Shown here: positions 1 to 11,511 of the stretch, piece by piece
Numbering within the stretch: position 1 is the stretch's first letter
Layout of the letters: each line of letters opens with the position of its first letter
Origin: Rhynchopus sp. YZ270_cl-10
Taxonomy: Eukaryota > Euglenozoa > Diplonemea > Diplonemida > Diplonemidae
Reading direction: 5' to 3'
DNA: 64,000 nt
NCBI GenBank assembly: GCA_964035575.1
Contig: OZ037918.1
Span: 1,054,001 to 1,118,000 of the forward strand
Made by a program: the position numbers and the translations under genes
Notes under the pieces: model-generated
Databases searched by the model: none
Told to the model about the DNA's origin: nothing
What the model saw: only the letters and a program-made list of their open reading frames with translations

Positions 1-79
1 TGCCACCACCCACACCCACGCATTGGGGACACATGCTGCGCAAGAAGTACCTTTATTACGTACCAAACACCACACACAG

Positions 80-1270
80 GTTGCCTTCGCAGAGGACATT
101 GTGCTTGAGTGCTCGGACGGAGTGGCTTGCGTTGTCCCTAAGGCGCTTGCGGAGAAGTGTGAGGTGCTCGAAAAGCTTATTAAGCAGGAGGAGGTATGGT
201 CCTAGATATACGAAGTACGATCGTCATTGCACTGACCTGAAGGTTGGTTGTGATGCATATCTAGGTCTTTGTGCCGTTGTCACACACCCCCCGGATCACG
301 CTTTTCCGTGAGCTCCTGATGATGGTGAAAATCACCAAAAAAAAATCTGCTGGAAAACAAGCGTAGGTGTCTGCACAGGTGAATCCGGAATATATATCAA
401 CCGTCATTAGGCTCTTTGATCACTGATCTCAGGGGAGCAATCCCCTATCGATTAGAGTGACAAGAAACCTGGTTGATCCTGCCAGTAGTCATATGCTTAT
501 CGCTGCTCTCAGGGGGGCAATATATCACCCTTCATCCCTCATCCCATCCACAGAACGAAGTGAAGGTGCCGTTGTCAGAGATCACCAGCGACACAGTAGG
601 TCGTATCTTCGCGTATCTTGCGGAGTACTACAACCAGTGGCCCCCGGCATCGATTAGCAAGATCGAGCGCCCGCTGCGCCAGGACCTGAAGACCTTCCTG
701 ACGGACTTCGACATTGACTACTACAACCACAAGCTGCTCGACGACAGCGACGGCGACAAGAACACAAACATCTTCCTCATCCTCAAGGCCTCGCAGTACC
801 TCGACTGCCAGCCGCTCATGACCTTCGCGTCTGCAGCGCTTGCCAACATCGTGCGGAATGTCAAGGGTGAGCGTGACTTCTACAGGCAATTCGGCGTCTC
901 CGAGCCTTTCACCGAGGAGGAGAAGGAAAAGGTGTGTGCAAAAAAAAATATTTTTTATTTGGGGGAAAATAAAGACGTATTTCTCGCCAGCTACAGCTGG
1001 ACAATTTGTGATGATGGGTGAGGTTAGACCCCGTCTTTTGCAAACTTCTTGAGGAAGTGCGTTCCCCGATTTTTCATACGCGATGTTTCCTACCTCCGTT
1101 TGTTAGAATGAACAGAGTGTGTGCATAACGATTTCGACGATAACGATTGAGCGTTGACTTTTTTTTTTCCATTCACACCCACTCACCCACTCACCCTTTC
1201 ACAGCTGTACGAAGACTACGAATACAGAAACAACGACAAGAAGGGTGACAATGAGGAGAAGGAAGCGTGA
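80..1270 (+). CDS. SKP1: SKP1 (SCF ubiquitin ligase adaptor), three exons, 5' end missing
   Basis: Exons are 80-193, 554-931 and 1205-1270, joined by phase-0 GT-AG introns. SKP1 links F-box proteins to cullin-1 in SCF ubiquitin ligases, in cytosol and nucleus. The joined protein (185 residues visible) starts with the BTB/POZ-like DIVLECSDG strand. It continues through VPLSEITSDTVGRIFAYL and the LDDSDGDKN acidic loop, then the SKP1-type segment ILKASQYLDCQPLM, and ends EPFTEEEKEKLYEDYEYR. The C-terminus lacks the usual WCEE motif of animal and plant SKP1. Exon 1 opens straight after a CACACACAG acceptor at 71-79, so the true start codon lies upstream of the window or in an exon I cannot place. 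Intron 1 carries an 18S rRNA fragment. Confidence 0.88.
194..553 (+). other. SKP1 intron 1 (360 nt) containing an 18S rRNA 5'-end fragment
   Basis: The intron starts GTATGG and ends CCACAG. Positions 466-499 read as the universal 5' end of eukaryotic small-subunit rRNA (aacctggttgatcctgccag followed by tagtcatatgctta). The match stops abruptly at about 500. A short direct repeat of about 14 nt, ctcaggggagcaat (429-442) and ctcaggggggcaat (509-522), flanks the fragment. Confidence 0.85.
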
Positions 1271-2552
1271 TGCCGTTCGCATCTTAATTTTGTTTTTTTC
1301 CTCCTCACAAAAAGAAGGGTTTTTCTTCAAAACCTCACTTCTTTTATTGGGGCTTTGGGGTCTGGGTGGTTTGGGGGGTGGGAATATACTCTGCACCTCC
1401 CGCCTTTAGTAACGTATCTTTTGTTAACTTCTTCGACCCCCTGGTGCCTTTGGGGAAAGCTGTGACATACAAACCCCAATGAACATTAACAACTTCTTTT
1501 CTTTTTTTCTTGGTGACAAAGCGAGGCAGAGTCATCGTGGCGAAAGTTGTTGGAGAAAAAAATTATATTGCGGGGGCCCTTTTGGTGTAAGGGGGTTTGC
1601 GAATTAAAGTAAAAACAAATCTGGGGGTAGGGGGGTGGAGGAGGGTAATCTATCGATGTGAACAATGTTGCGCAGTGGTGAGACACATTTTCATATTTTC
1701 AACGATTTCCGTTTTGAGAGTTTGTTTTTTTTTCACTATTTAAAAAAAAACACACACATCCTCAAAGCTTGAAGCACGGAAGGTATTTTTTCTTGAAACG
1801 GGCTCCCAATTTCCTGTTTTTTTCCGGAATAAAAAGGGTTTTTTTCTTCCCATTTTCTGTTGCAGGAAAAGAAAGAGCAAAAGGGGGAGCGTGGCAAAGT
1901 GGCTTATTAAATTGTGATAGGCAATGGCACTTTCCCTATCCTTGCTCTTGTGGTCTTTTTTCGTCTTCAAAAATTTAAAAAAACAACAAATAAAAATGCA
2001 AAAAAAAACAAAACAAAGAAATGACGCAAACAAAGTGCAGTAAAAAAAAAGACGCAGAAGCTTAACAAAAGACCACTACCTTCCTATTTCCCCCTTTGTT
2101 TTCATGTCAGATGTAAACGACGAAATGAATGTAGGATCTGTATGGTTGGGTGTACCACCCCCCGGTACAGCCGGTCATCGTACCAAGAAACACTGATCAC
2201 GAGAGGGCTTTTGTATTTCAAGCCAACTTTTTGGCCTTAAAGAGGTTTCCTCTTCACTGCCAGGTAGTCAGTGGGAGCGTATTGCAGTAATGAAAATATC
2301 ACCACAGAATATTTATTACACACTTTACGCACAAACAACTCGTTCTCACCCCATTATTCACCGTCACCCACCATTGCCTCCACCCCCACCCCAGACCTCT
2401 CCCCCATACACCAAGTGAATAACCGCCACCCCCAATACAGAAACCTATTTTGTCCCCATACATTCCCCCCAGTTTTGGCCCCTTTTTTTTTGTTTCAAAA
2501 AAAAAAAAGGAAATTGGTTTCTACAAACCCCTCCCCCCATACACAAAAAACG
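1271..2552. other. Intergenic region, SKP1 to CSN4
   Basis: Mostly T/A runs and G-rich patches with no coding signal. The only structured item is the type B repeat at 2151-2226. A C-rich stretch (about 2350-2550) just before the CSN4 ATG is probably its leader. Confidence 0.6.
2151..2226 (+). repeat. Type B dispersed repeat, copy 1
   Basis: A TGTACC...GGTACA hairpin (2151-2169) is followed by ccggtcatcgtaccaagaaa and then atcacgagagggcttttg running into a tatttcaagccaac tail. The same order of parts is seen at 38315-38386. Confidence 0.6.
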
Positions 2553-3998
2553 ATGTCGACCCTAGCAGAGATCTGCTCCTCTGGTGCTGCTGGCGAAGCG
2601 AAGGTTGCGTTGTATAAGCAGTGGTTCACCTCACGCGCTGCGGAACATGACGTTACCGCGCTTGGCTCTGCGGTACAGCACCTCGCTGCTCAGGAGGCCA
2701 CCACTGCGGCAGTAACGTCTCTTGTCGCAAAGCGGGCTGTTGTCGAGTGGGCAGGGGTGGTTTTGGACCCATCTGGGACGGTACCCCCTGCGGACATGGT
2801 GACCATGGCGCACAACGCATTGACCGTTCTGCAGGGAAAACAATCGACCTTTCATGAAGGCATCCACCTCATCCGTGAATCCCTTTCCGCCATCTACCGT
2901 GAACAACGTGACTGGCCGAACGCCATCCAGACCCTCAAAAGCGTAGCCCTAGACAACCCATGCGTGGTGGAGCGTGGGGATGCATACAAGGCAGACCTCT
3001 TCATTCAAATTGCGATGCTGTATCTAGAGCAAGACGCCTTCCAGTCGGCAGACGAATGGATGAACAAAGCGTGGCCCCTGATGAGCCAGGCCATGGAGCA
3101 GCGTCTGCATATGAGGTTTAATGCCTGCTTTGCAAGGGTGTATGATGGACGCCGTAAATTCTTTGAGGCTGCGCGGAAGTACTACGAACTCTCGCAGCTT
3201 GCGGCAGGGGAGGAGATGGATCTGGCGCTACGCCGTGCTGCGATCTGCATTGTTCTTGCAGGGGCTGGACCGCAAAAGGCGAGGCTCTTGGGTACCATCG
3301 TGAAGGACGAACGCAGCAGTGCGTGCCTCGGGTCTTTGTACACAGTGTTGGAGAAAATGTTTCGTGATGTAGTGTTGAAGCCGGAAGACATCGTTCAGGT
3401 ACGTCCATACCTGAAGCCACACCACGAAGTGGTGGGGCCCAACGATGGAGGCACAACTGCGCTGGACAAGGCAGTGATTGAGCACAACCTGCGGTCGGCA
3501 AGTATTTTGTACTATAACATCACCTTCGAGGAGCTCAGCCGCCTGCTCCAGATCTCGCCGGACCGTGCAGAGAAGGTGGCTGCCACGATGGTCAAGGAGA
3601 AGAGGCTGGACGCATCGGTATGTTGTGTTTCCCATGTACCATTTTGCATGAGGTCGGCTGAGATGTGTTTTTAGTTTCAACTACCCTTTGTTTTTGTCAG
3701 TGTGCGTCCCAAGTTTGTAGTGTGTCGTTCACTTTGTTCTTTTTTGAGAGGCAAATATCACAATACAACAAAAAAAGGGGCCATATTCTGCGCAAGAATT
3801 ACCCCCTCACATAGGGCGTCAATCCAACACAACACAACACAGATCGACCAGGTACGCAATATTTTGGTTTTTGAAACCAGTGACGGTGCGTTCACTGGTT
3901 GGGACCAGCGTATCAGCGCTACGTGCAACTCTGTCAACAGCATTGCCGACAAGATTATTGCCAAATATCCTGAATACAAAACAGCTGCACAGGTGTAA
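2553..3998 (+). CDS. CSN4: COP9 signalosome complex subunit 4, two exons
   Basis: Exons are 2553-3617 and 3843-3998, with a phase-0 intron GTATGT...CACAG. The protein is 406 residues, the usual length for CSN4. CSN4 is a PCI-domain scaffold subunit of the COP9 signalosome, which removes NEDD8 from cullins. Seen here: a helical-repeat N-terminal half, then the family stretch RKFFEAARKYYELSQ, AGPQKARLLGTIVKDER, and the winged-helix part AVIEHNLRSAS...YNITFEELSRLLQI. Exon 2 restores the conserved end IDQVRNILVFETSDGAFTGW, matching the IDQIDGIVHFE region of other CSN4 proteins, which confirms the splice. The ATG at 2553 fits the start of the homologous region; the open frame upstream is low-complexity and C-rich. 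With SKP1 next door, both serve the cullin-RING system, though adjacency may be chance. Confidence 0.93.
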
Positions 3999-4937
3999 AA
4001 GGTTGAGGGGGGTTCTGCGCTCCGTTTTGTGGAGCGTAGAGCGTAGGGGGGCACAGGGGTACAGGGGGGTGGTGGGGGGAAATTTTTTTTATAAAAGCAA
4101 CGAAGCTCACACAAAAGCTACTCCTTTCCCCCTCCCCACAAAGACCGACCCCCTTCCGCACAACTGGGGGGGTCACGCTAACTCTCGCTAAAGCAAAAAG
4201 AAAAAGCCCCTTTTCCCCCTCTCTCCAACAATTCGTAGACCAGCCTCCGGTATGATGCTGTATGTTCATCGTGGAGCATCGCCACGAGGCACTTATCCAC
4301 TTGAACATCGAAGTCGCGGAGGTAGTAACCCATGTCCACACAGGTTAGGCACGAATGTAGAAAACCACTTTGCAGAAGCCTTCAGAAGTGTAGAATGTGA
4401 ATCCTTGAGGTGATATTGACTGAAGGGCATATGGACTTATCCTTGTTCTCAAGGATGTCGCAAAACCAGATGCTCGCCACATCAACTTAATGGAAAGGCT
4501 GAGAATAGAAGAGCATGCTCCGAAGGCAGCATACACTCCTTAGACAGTACTTCTTCGTAGATTTCCGTCGGAACCCGCAGCCTAAAACCTGCAGCCTAAA
4601 ACCCTCAGTCTTCCAATGGGCAAAGTTCTGCTCACCTTCAGTAGCGTCTTCTCCTTCTACATAATAAGTTCTAATAGGTGCTATTTTGATTTTTCCCCCT
4701 GTGGACAAATGCGTTACAGTTTCTCGGTTACCAAGCTTCCCCCCAAAGCAAGATCACAATGCGTCCAGAGTCGTTTTCCCTATCAACTTCACTCTGTTCA
4801 CACTTTGTCTTTTTAGTTGTCATGAAACGCTCCTCCTTCATCTATGCAGAACGTCATATGTACAGCATCTTACAAAACATACCCATCACACACAGAAACG
4901 AATTACACCCTTTTCCCCCTTCTGAACTGCAAATGCC
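3999..4937. other. Intergenic region, CSN4 to membrane protein gene
   Basis: The first ~200 nt are G/A/C-rich low complexity. Around 4200-4600 the composition becomes more gene-like, with a minus-strand coding-like scrap and a short imperfect direct repeat (gcagcctaaaac, 4579-4590 and 4593-4604). No complete gene could be built. Confidence 0.5.
4197..4341 (-). pseudogene. Possible minus-strand coding scrap
   Basis: Read on the minus strand from 4341, one frame gives VDMGYYLRDFDVQVDKCLV followed by AMLHDEHTASYRRLVYELLE, with a composition like real exons here. It ends in low-complexity sequence and a stop near 4180, and has no clear splice sites. It would be the only minus-strand coding trace in the window. 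It could be a relic exon or an accident of composition. I do not recognise a family. Confidence 0.25.
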
Positions 4938-6728
4938 ATGCTAGAGGCCCGCCCCTTCAAGCCCAGCGACGAGAAGTTCGTGCGACAATGGAAGATCGAC
5001 ACCCCCGTGCTCCTCCCACGGCACGCCATCATCGCACGCTCGCGCATTGTAGGGTTCGAGGAGCGGCTCCGCACTTACGTTGAATGGCGTGCCGTCACCA
5101 TAGAACGGCACGGCGACACAGTCAAACCGGTTTCGTGCAGTGGATGGGGGTTAAAGCGGGTACGGTTCCAGAACCGTGAGATTTCTGTTGCATATATGAT
5201 AGACGGCTTCCGCAGTGCGGCAGCTAAGGATGTGTACCTAGACCCTGGATCGTTTGGCCTGCCGACGCGAGGTTGGAAGCAGCACATCGACGGAGAGCAG
5301 GCAATCTGCTGCAAAACCTCGACGCTCTCCACCATTGAGATGAGCAGCATCGTCAACCAAGGCTACATCGCGCTGGGAAGCTTTGTCCGCTTCAATTGGT
5401 GCGACACACAACACACCCAACTGAAGCAACGCATCCACGACTTCGATATGTACCTCTTCCCGCCATGCGACACCCAAATCCTCCAATACTGGGACAAAGC
5501 CTTCGAGCAGAGCCACGCACTCTACCCTATCGAACCGCTCGAGCTGGTCTCAATACAAAGCTACATCGAGAGCATTGTTCTGGTCTCTGCAGAAAACTGG
5601 GTGTGCGTCACGAGATGGGGCGACTTAGAGTCATTCTGCATACCACACTCCGACTTCGACAAAACACGCAAATCTGGGGGCCGAGCGATGAAGCTCAACC
5701 ACGAGGTACTGTGCGTCTTCGGGTCGTCAAGCCCTCCTGCAGACAACCCTGTGGTTGCACAGCTGATGTGCGAAGTGGTACGCATCGCAGGACAACGTGC
5801 CATAAGGGAAGGATCAGACTACCTCACAGCCGTGGTGGACCACGGCTACGTATCTGCCCTGGAGCCTCTCTTCAAAGACGTTCGTGCCCCCTCCCTCCGT
5901 TACGCAAACGGCCTAAAGATCTACGACCTCTCCTTCCCCCCTAACCCCCAAATGCCCACCTTCTGGGACCCAAGAGACCTCGGCCCCGTCTATTGCTTTG
6001 CAGAATGCATGTCAGGAGTGGTTCCCGTAAAGATCATGAGAACACGGCAAACTTCGTTAACCCAGGAAGCATTGTTGTTTGTGTTTGGTGAAACGATGGC
6101 GAAACCGCAAGGGGAGGTGCTGCCGAAGAAGGTGAAGAGGGTAAAATGGCAGAGCCGGCTCCCGGCAACAATCGTAGGGAGGGGGGAAGGGGAAGCGGCG
6201 GCGGTTGTGGTGCCGGCGGACCCCCCGCCGGCGTACTTTGTCGTGCTGGTGTCTGTGGTGTTCTTGTATGTGATAGCATGCATTGCAGCTGCCACCTCGT
6301 GTGTCCTGCAGTGGCCTGGGGTGATCTCCAAAGAAAATGCGTTTGTCGTCTTCAACAGCGCGATCTGTGCAGGCAGGCGTGTCGGGTCGCTTGCTGTGGC
6401 GCTGTACAGTCTTTATTCCTGTGTTAAGAAGAAGGTTGAGGTGACGCCCGACACCGCCCTGGCTGTGGTGTCTCTAATCTTTGTAGGGGTTGTGAGTGAT
6501 GGTGAGGGGCAGTGGTGGTGGCTGGATGTGGCGTTGGGTGGTGTGGTGTTGGGGGTGGCAGTGATGGGGGGCGGGCTGGTGGCGGGTGGTGGGAGCAGCG
6601 CCGCCATGCAAGGAGGCCGTGCCATCGTCGCAGCCCTGTCTGCGGACTTCGCGTGCCGTGTGGTGTTCTCCTGTATTCTGTATGGGGCGCTGTGGCTAGC
6701 CTCATTCGCCCTTAACGTAGCGCTCTGA
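4938..6728 (+). CDS. Multi-pass membrane protein with weak acetyltransferase-like N-terminal region
   Basis: A 596-residue protein I do not recognise. The N-terminus (LEARPFKPSDEKFVRQW) and a later segment around residues 270-300 (VVAQLMCEVVRIAGQRAIRE) loosely recall GNAT acetyltransferases, but no clear acetyl-CoA binding motif is seen, so this is only a hint. After a low-complexity linker, four hydrophobic stretches follow at about residues 433-457, 506-520, 524-550 and 573-596, suggesting a C-terminal membrane domain. A 4-codon upstream frame (ATG CCA TGC TAG at 4933-4944) overlaps the start codon in another frame and could dampen translation. Single exon. The protein ends within the last hydrophobic segment, leaving almost no tail. 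Confidence 0.75.
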   Translation: MLEARPFKPSDEKFVRQWKIDTPVLLPRHAIIARSRIVGFEERLRTYVEWRAVTIERHGDTVKPVSCSGWGLKRVRFQNREISVAYMIDGFRSAAAKDVYLDPGSFGLPTRGWKQHIDGEQAICCKTSTLSTIEMSSIVNQGYIALGSFVRFNWCDTQHTQLKQRIHDFDMYLFPPCDTQILQYWDKAFEQSHALYPIEPLELVSIQSYIESIVLVSAENWVCVTRWGDLESFCIPHSDFDKTRKSGGRAMKLNHEVLCVFGSSSPPADNPVVAQLMCEVVRIAGQRAIREGSDYLTAVVDHGYVSALEPLFKDVRAPSLRYANGLKIYDLSFPPNPQMPTFWDPRDLGPVYCFAECMSGVVPVKIMRTRQTSLTQEALLFVFGETMAKPQGEVLPKKVKRVKWQSRLPATIVGRGEGEAAAVVVPADPPPAYFVVLVSVVFLYVIACIAAATSCVLQWPGVISKENAFVVFNSAICAGRRVGSLAVALYSLYSCVKKKVEVTPDTALAVVSLIFVGVVSDGEGQWWWLDVALGGVVLGVAVMGGGLVAGGGSSAAMQGGRAIVAALSADFACRVVFSCILYGALWLASFALNVAL

Positions 6729-7116
6729 ACCAAAGAGTGTTGTTTTCTTGCCATCATGCATATAAGGCCTTCTGTAGGTGTACTAACTTCGGGGGGGTTC
6801 CGGGAAGGGAGCCTTTAAAAAATAAATTTAAAAAAAGTACCTTTTGCTCCTTTGCCATCCTTTTCCATGATGTTCACATGCCGCAAATAGCTTCCTTTGG
6901 ATTGGTTTTCATTTCCCACAGCCAACAGAGTAACCTTCCTAGCACCACCCCCACACATCCCAACTTCTCTACTCTCTCTCTCTCCACCCTCACCACCTTT
7001 TGACGCAAAACACAAAACCACCCCACAGAGAGAGGTGTGTTCCTCCTTCTCCCTCCCCCCTTGAGGACCCCCTTCCTCCCCCTCTCCCCATCTTCCCCAT
7101 CTCCTTCATCACCCAA
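6729..7116. other. Intergenic region and C-rich leader
   Basis: Short A/T-rich part followed by C/T-rich sequence leading to the ATG at 7117. No structured repeat seen. Confidence 0.5.
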
Positions 7117-10100
7117 ATGGACGATCACAACCCCAATGAGGAAGCACCCCTCCCCTTCCCAGAGGTGCGTTGCATCAACACCGTGTCAGAGGCTGAGGCG
7201 TGCATAGCTGGGTGCACTGCAGCGGAGGTGGTGGTGGTGGTGGAGGCTGAGGGGGGGCAGGACCTGCCGGTGTGGGAGGCTGGACCCTTAGAGGACGCCA
7301 TGCGACGAAGGGACAGGAGAGGGAGAGGGACCAGCAAGGCACCGAAGAAGAATGCGGCGTCTCTGTGTGGCCTTCAATGGCGTGTTGTGTGTGTTCTCCC
7401 AGAAGGGTCGTCGCAGAGTATAGCTGCCTTAGAGGTTTTCAAAGCGGCTGGGGTAAGTGTAGTGCAGTGTCGTACTCCGTATTCGGTGTTGCAGATGCTT
7501 GCGAAGTGTGTGCCTCATCTGTATGCCCCACGGCTGACAGCAGCGCTTGCGTTGGTTTTGCATGGGTTGTGCCCGATTGAGAATTTTTCGCGCACCTCAG
7601 CAACCTTCATAAATTCGGCTTCGCCCAACGCAAAGCAAACCCTTTCTGCGTTTCTTACTACAGCTTCAAAGGAGAGTTTGTACTCCGCAGTGAACGTTGT
7701 GGTGCTTCGTGGAGGGGTAGGAGGTGAGCTGCCAATCCCCAGCGATTTTACGGCATCAACGCTGTTCGCAGGGACGGGCTATGGGAGATACGGATTTCAC
7801 CGGGCAGGGCTCGAGAAGTGGAAGCAAACGAAGCGGACGTACTCGAGAGCGGAGGCGGTGGTGGTGTGGGTGGAGGCAGCTATCTCTCCCACCCCCCCTG
7901 CTTCCTCGGGGCTCTCCGGGCTCGATGTTGTGGAGGTGCTGTCAGAAAAAGAACGGAAACCGTGTGACTTTGAAACATCCATCTTTGCGCAGACCCTCGC
8001 AGAGTACACACAAAGTGAAGAAGGATGTGATTCTCCTCCGGTTCTTGCACATTACCATGCTGTCTCAGCTAATGCAGCGGATTTGGAGGATTACGCACAA
8101 TTCCTGCACCGTTTAGGGAGGTTGGATGAAGTTTTGATGGAGGGTGACAAAGGGGCAAAGATTTTGTTGAAAAGGAAGCCCGCAGGGCGTGTCGTTGCAA
8201 CCACTATTGAAAGACTGACTGCACCAGGTGGGGAGTTGGAGGTCTGTGTGAATGCATCAGGGGTCCGTCGTGGTGTACCCTTCAGGTTTTACACGGAGGA
8301 GAGTGCGAAGGAAAGCAACGACGTGATCCTCTCAGAAGAGATGTACCAGATGTCCGTGGTGGTGGGTTCGGTGCGTTCGTCCGGTAAGATTTGCTTTATC
8401 ACAGCGCTGTCAACAGACCCACGGTCATCCTGTAAGATGCAGATCGTAGCACGCCCGGTCAAGGATGAACGCGACACAGCACTCCTCAACCCAGGGCAAA
8501 TGCATATTGGTGACACCATCACCGTATGGGGACCCATCGGCGCAAGCGCCAAAGGGTTAAGCACAGTGTTCGCACTACGCCTTGCGCTTACACAAGGCCT
8601 GCATAGAAGCTTTGTGCTCCCGAAAGGCGTGCCCGAGGTGGCGCACTGTGCCTCCGTACCGCAGGTAGGGGTGTTGGCGACGGAAGGTCAGAGTGCTGGG
8701 GTGACGGCGTATTCTAAGCCTGCAGGTATGGTGTTTTGTTTAAGGTGACTAAGCACGAGAGGCTTAGGTTCATCTTACAAACTTTTCTTTGTTTTTACCG
8801 TATTATATACTATTCTTCTCTGTACAGGACTGAACCCCGTTGCCTTCACCGGGATGAAGACGCACGACCACCCGACTTCCCTTCTGCTTGCCTCGCAGAC
8901 GTTGGCTGCGGTGGAGGACGGACGCACGATGTTCTGCACACAGGTCACGAAGCTGTTCCCTTCGTACCTGGCGCTGCCTCGTGACGCCTCTGGGTTGTGC
9001 ATTGCGTCGACACACTCCGTAGAGGCCGTGCAACAGCACGCCGCCACACCGCCTCCCCGCAAAACCCGCTTCACAGTGTCCTTCCTCGCACTCTGCAACA
9101 CCGATACGCTTGCAGCGTTGGACCTCTCACGCCACCCCACACACATCCGCACCGTCGCCACCATCCCCACAATGCATTGCACCCTTGCTGTTCTGTCCTT
9201 CTCCCTTGCAGGACACAACGACGCACTGCCTGACATTGAGACCTTCTGCGATGTGCTGCCTGGTGCGACCAAAGCGAAAGGGGAAGGGGAGATTGGACAA
9301 CTTTTGGTCGCAACACAGCGGCTGAGCGTGGAGTATGGCATTGTCGGGCAGGCGAAGACAGGCGCGACAGCAGCAGCGGTGCCTGCAGGTAGACCAGACG
9401 CTGCAGTGTTCCTACGGTACTACGCACTGCGGAGACCCTTCCTGCACCTCTTCGAAGCTGTCGAGCACGCAAGCCGGGACGTCGGCTTCCTCGACCCACT
9501 CCCCTTACCTCAGGACCTCCAGCGAGTTTTGAACACCTTCCCCGGGGAGATTGGCGTCACCGAGTATGGCCGGGAGCTGACACAGCGTGATACACCCTTC
9601 TTTGCTTCCCTTCTGAACGCTCCGGTGGAGTATTCTGAGGTGTTCACGGTGGAGGTGCAGGCGCAGATGGAGGCGGTTATTTTGCAGGCGGATTTTGGGT
9701 GCCAAGCGGATGGGGGGACACCTGAGTCGTTGTTGCTGCATGATTTGGTGAAGAAGGTTGCCATCTACTTCGAGAAGGTGTTGCGCACCAGGGGCAGTGT
9801 GGTAGGACGCTGCGACGCCGATGCCGACGCCATGCTCCTCGACACCCCAGGCAGCGCAGCGCAGTACGCAGCCACGGACGCACACCTCTTCGTCTCGCTC
9901 CCTACCCTCATTGACATGCTCGACAAAAAACGCTTCGCCGCCTACGTCAAAGCACACCACCCCTCAGGAGACGGCCTCTCCTTTCTGTCCACATGCCTCT
10001 TGCGTTTCCTTGAATCCCGCAGGGAAGCTTTGTACGACTACTTTGGAGTTGAATGGACGGTGTCAAATGGAAGGTGTCGGAACCCTTATCAACATGGGCG

Positions 10101-11511
10101 TGAAAACGGGGGATGTGTAGTATGTGATGTCTCGGTGGGGTTGGGTGTGCGGGGAAACTCCACCTTTGATGTGAGCACCCTGCATAAGACGCTTCCGATG
10201 CTGAGGGAACGCCTGCAGGCAGTTGCCAGCCAATACTATCTTGGAACAGACCCAAACGAAGAGGATACACCCACACGACCACAGCAGCACACACAACGTG
10301 CACCAACACCAGGCGACGTTCTGCTCTGTCTTGGCAATGCATCCGGCCGTCTCCAAGCGCTTGCACAAACAGAACTCACGCTCCTCTTTGCGACAGCCTT
10401 TCCAGAAGGCATCACCGCCACACCGCAAAACCCTTTTCTAGAGCAGCTTCGCCACTACAAAGGGGTGTATAGGGTGAACTTCTCATGCACCCCCACGCTT
10501 TCGCGGGATGAATGTACTGCAAGGGTGGTCGCTTTGACACAACAAGATGCGTTCTTTGCGTCGTCTCTGCAGTGCGTTGCGGTGTGTCTTGGTGAAGGGG
10601 AGACAGGGCTGGAAGGACTGCGTGCTGCGCCTCAGACGGAAACCTCGCATTTGATGTGCCTGGTGACGGGCCCTGCAGTGCGTGAAGCAGGTGACGCTGA
10701 GGAGGAGGAGACGGTCCTGCAGGACGGCGACGCATTCCCCTTTGTGGTGTCCTCACCCCCGCCGGAGGTGGTGTTGCGGATCCTGCGCGCGTCGAACGGG
10801 AAGAAGAACACCCTCGCAGTGCTCAGCAAGGAGACCCTCCTGCTTGGTCAGCCAATTTGGCGGTTAGGCGCCACTGCGACTCCGGTGTTTGCGAGACAAA
10901 GGAAGTTTCTTGAGTTATGGGAATTGAAGCCGTTTGGGTTTTCTGGGTCGATGGAGGGGAGGGTGGCAGCGGTTATCATGCATTGTGCGTTGCAGAAGTG
11001 TGTTGCTTTAGGGCTGCGTGAGGGGTGTGTGGTGGATGCGTGCTGTGGGTCTGGAGGGTTGTCCTCCGCGGCAGCGTATCTGTTTGGGCAGGAGGTGTTT
11101 TCGTCGGAGCTGCGGATGGATTTTGCGCAGAAGTCGATGTTGAATTTTACACATCTTGGCGTGCCGGCGTCGCTGCCTGAGGCGGGGATGTCTGTGGAAG
11201 GTCCTGGGACAGTGAATCTATTGGTGCACGATGCAAGCAAACCGTATCCAGCATCGCTTGTGAAGGGCGCGAAGGTGCGTCTCGTAGTAGCGAACCCCCC
11301 CTGGGGAGTCAAGTTCGGCAGCAAGTCGGAGGCCTACCCAATCCTAACCAACCTCATGGCCTCCTTCCCAGACGCCCTCTGGTGTTTCATTGCGCCGTTT
11401 GAAACGGTGTCGGTCATCGCAGCCAGTGGTGTCACGGTGCTCAGCAAGCTGCCCTTTGGAAGCGTGCAGATCGTTCTTGCGTGCAACCCGTCGACGTTGA
11501 AGTCGAGCTAA
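7117..11511 (+). CDS. Fusion of a degenerate RluA-type pseudouridine synthase and a Rossmann methyltransferase, two exons
   Basis: Exons 7117-8725 and 8828-11511 join in phase 1 (GTATGG...ACAG) to give about 1430 residues. The splice creates YSKPAGLNP at about residues 532-540, like the KPAG motif of RluA-family pseudouridine synthases. Fifty residues on, LALPRDASGLCIAS (about 584-597) aligns with the family's HRLDxxTSGLLLLA motif, but the catalytic Asp position is Pro, so this half is probably inactive. The C-terminal ~170 residues are a methyltransferase fold: motif I DACCGSGGLS (about 1273-1282) and NPPWG (about 1359-1363), the motif of enzymes that modify exocyclic amino groups of bases. 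I infer a role in rRNA modification or ribosome assembly, possibly mitochondrial. The first ~530 residues are unrecognised. The intron contains hairpin module A copy 1. Confidence 0.72.
8744..8777 (+). repeat. Hairpin module A, copy 1 (inside an intron)
   Basis: GGTGA, then CTAAGC (8749-8754), loop ACGAGAG, GCTTAG (8762-8767), then GTTCATCTTA. A polypyrimidine tract and the intron's own acceptor follow. Confidence 0.8.

Noticed and set aside
8744-8777. Module A as a tRNA or Pol III gene (GGTTCA resembles a B box)
   Set aside because: The A-box-like and B-box-like words are only a few bases apart, there is no cloverleaf, and compensating changes support a simple hairpin instead.
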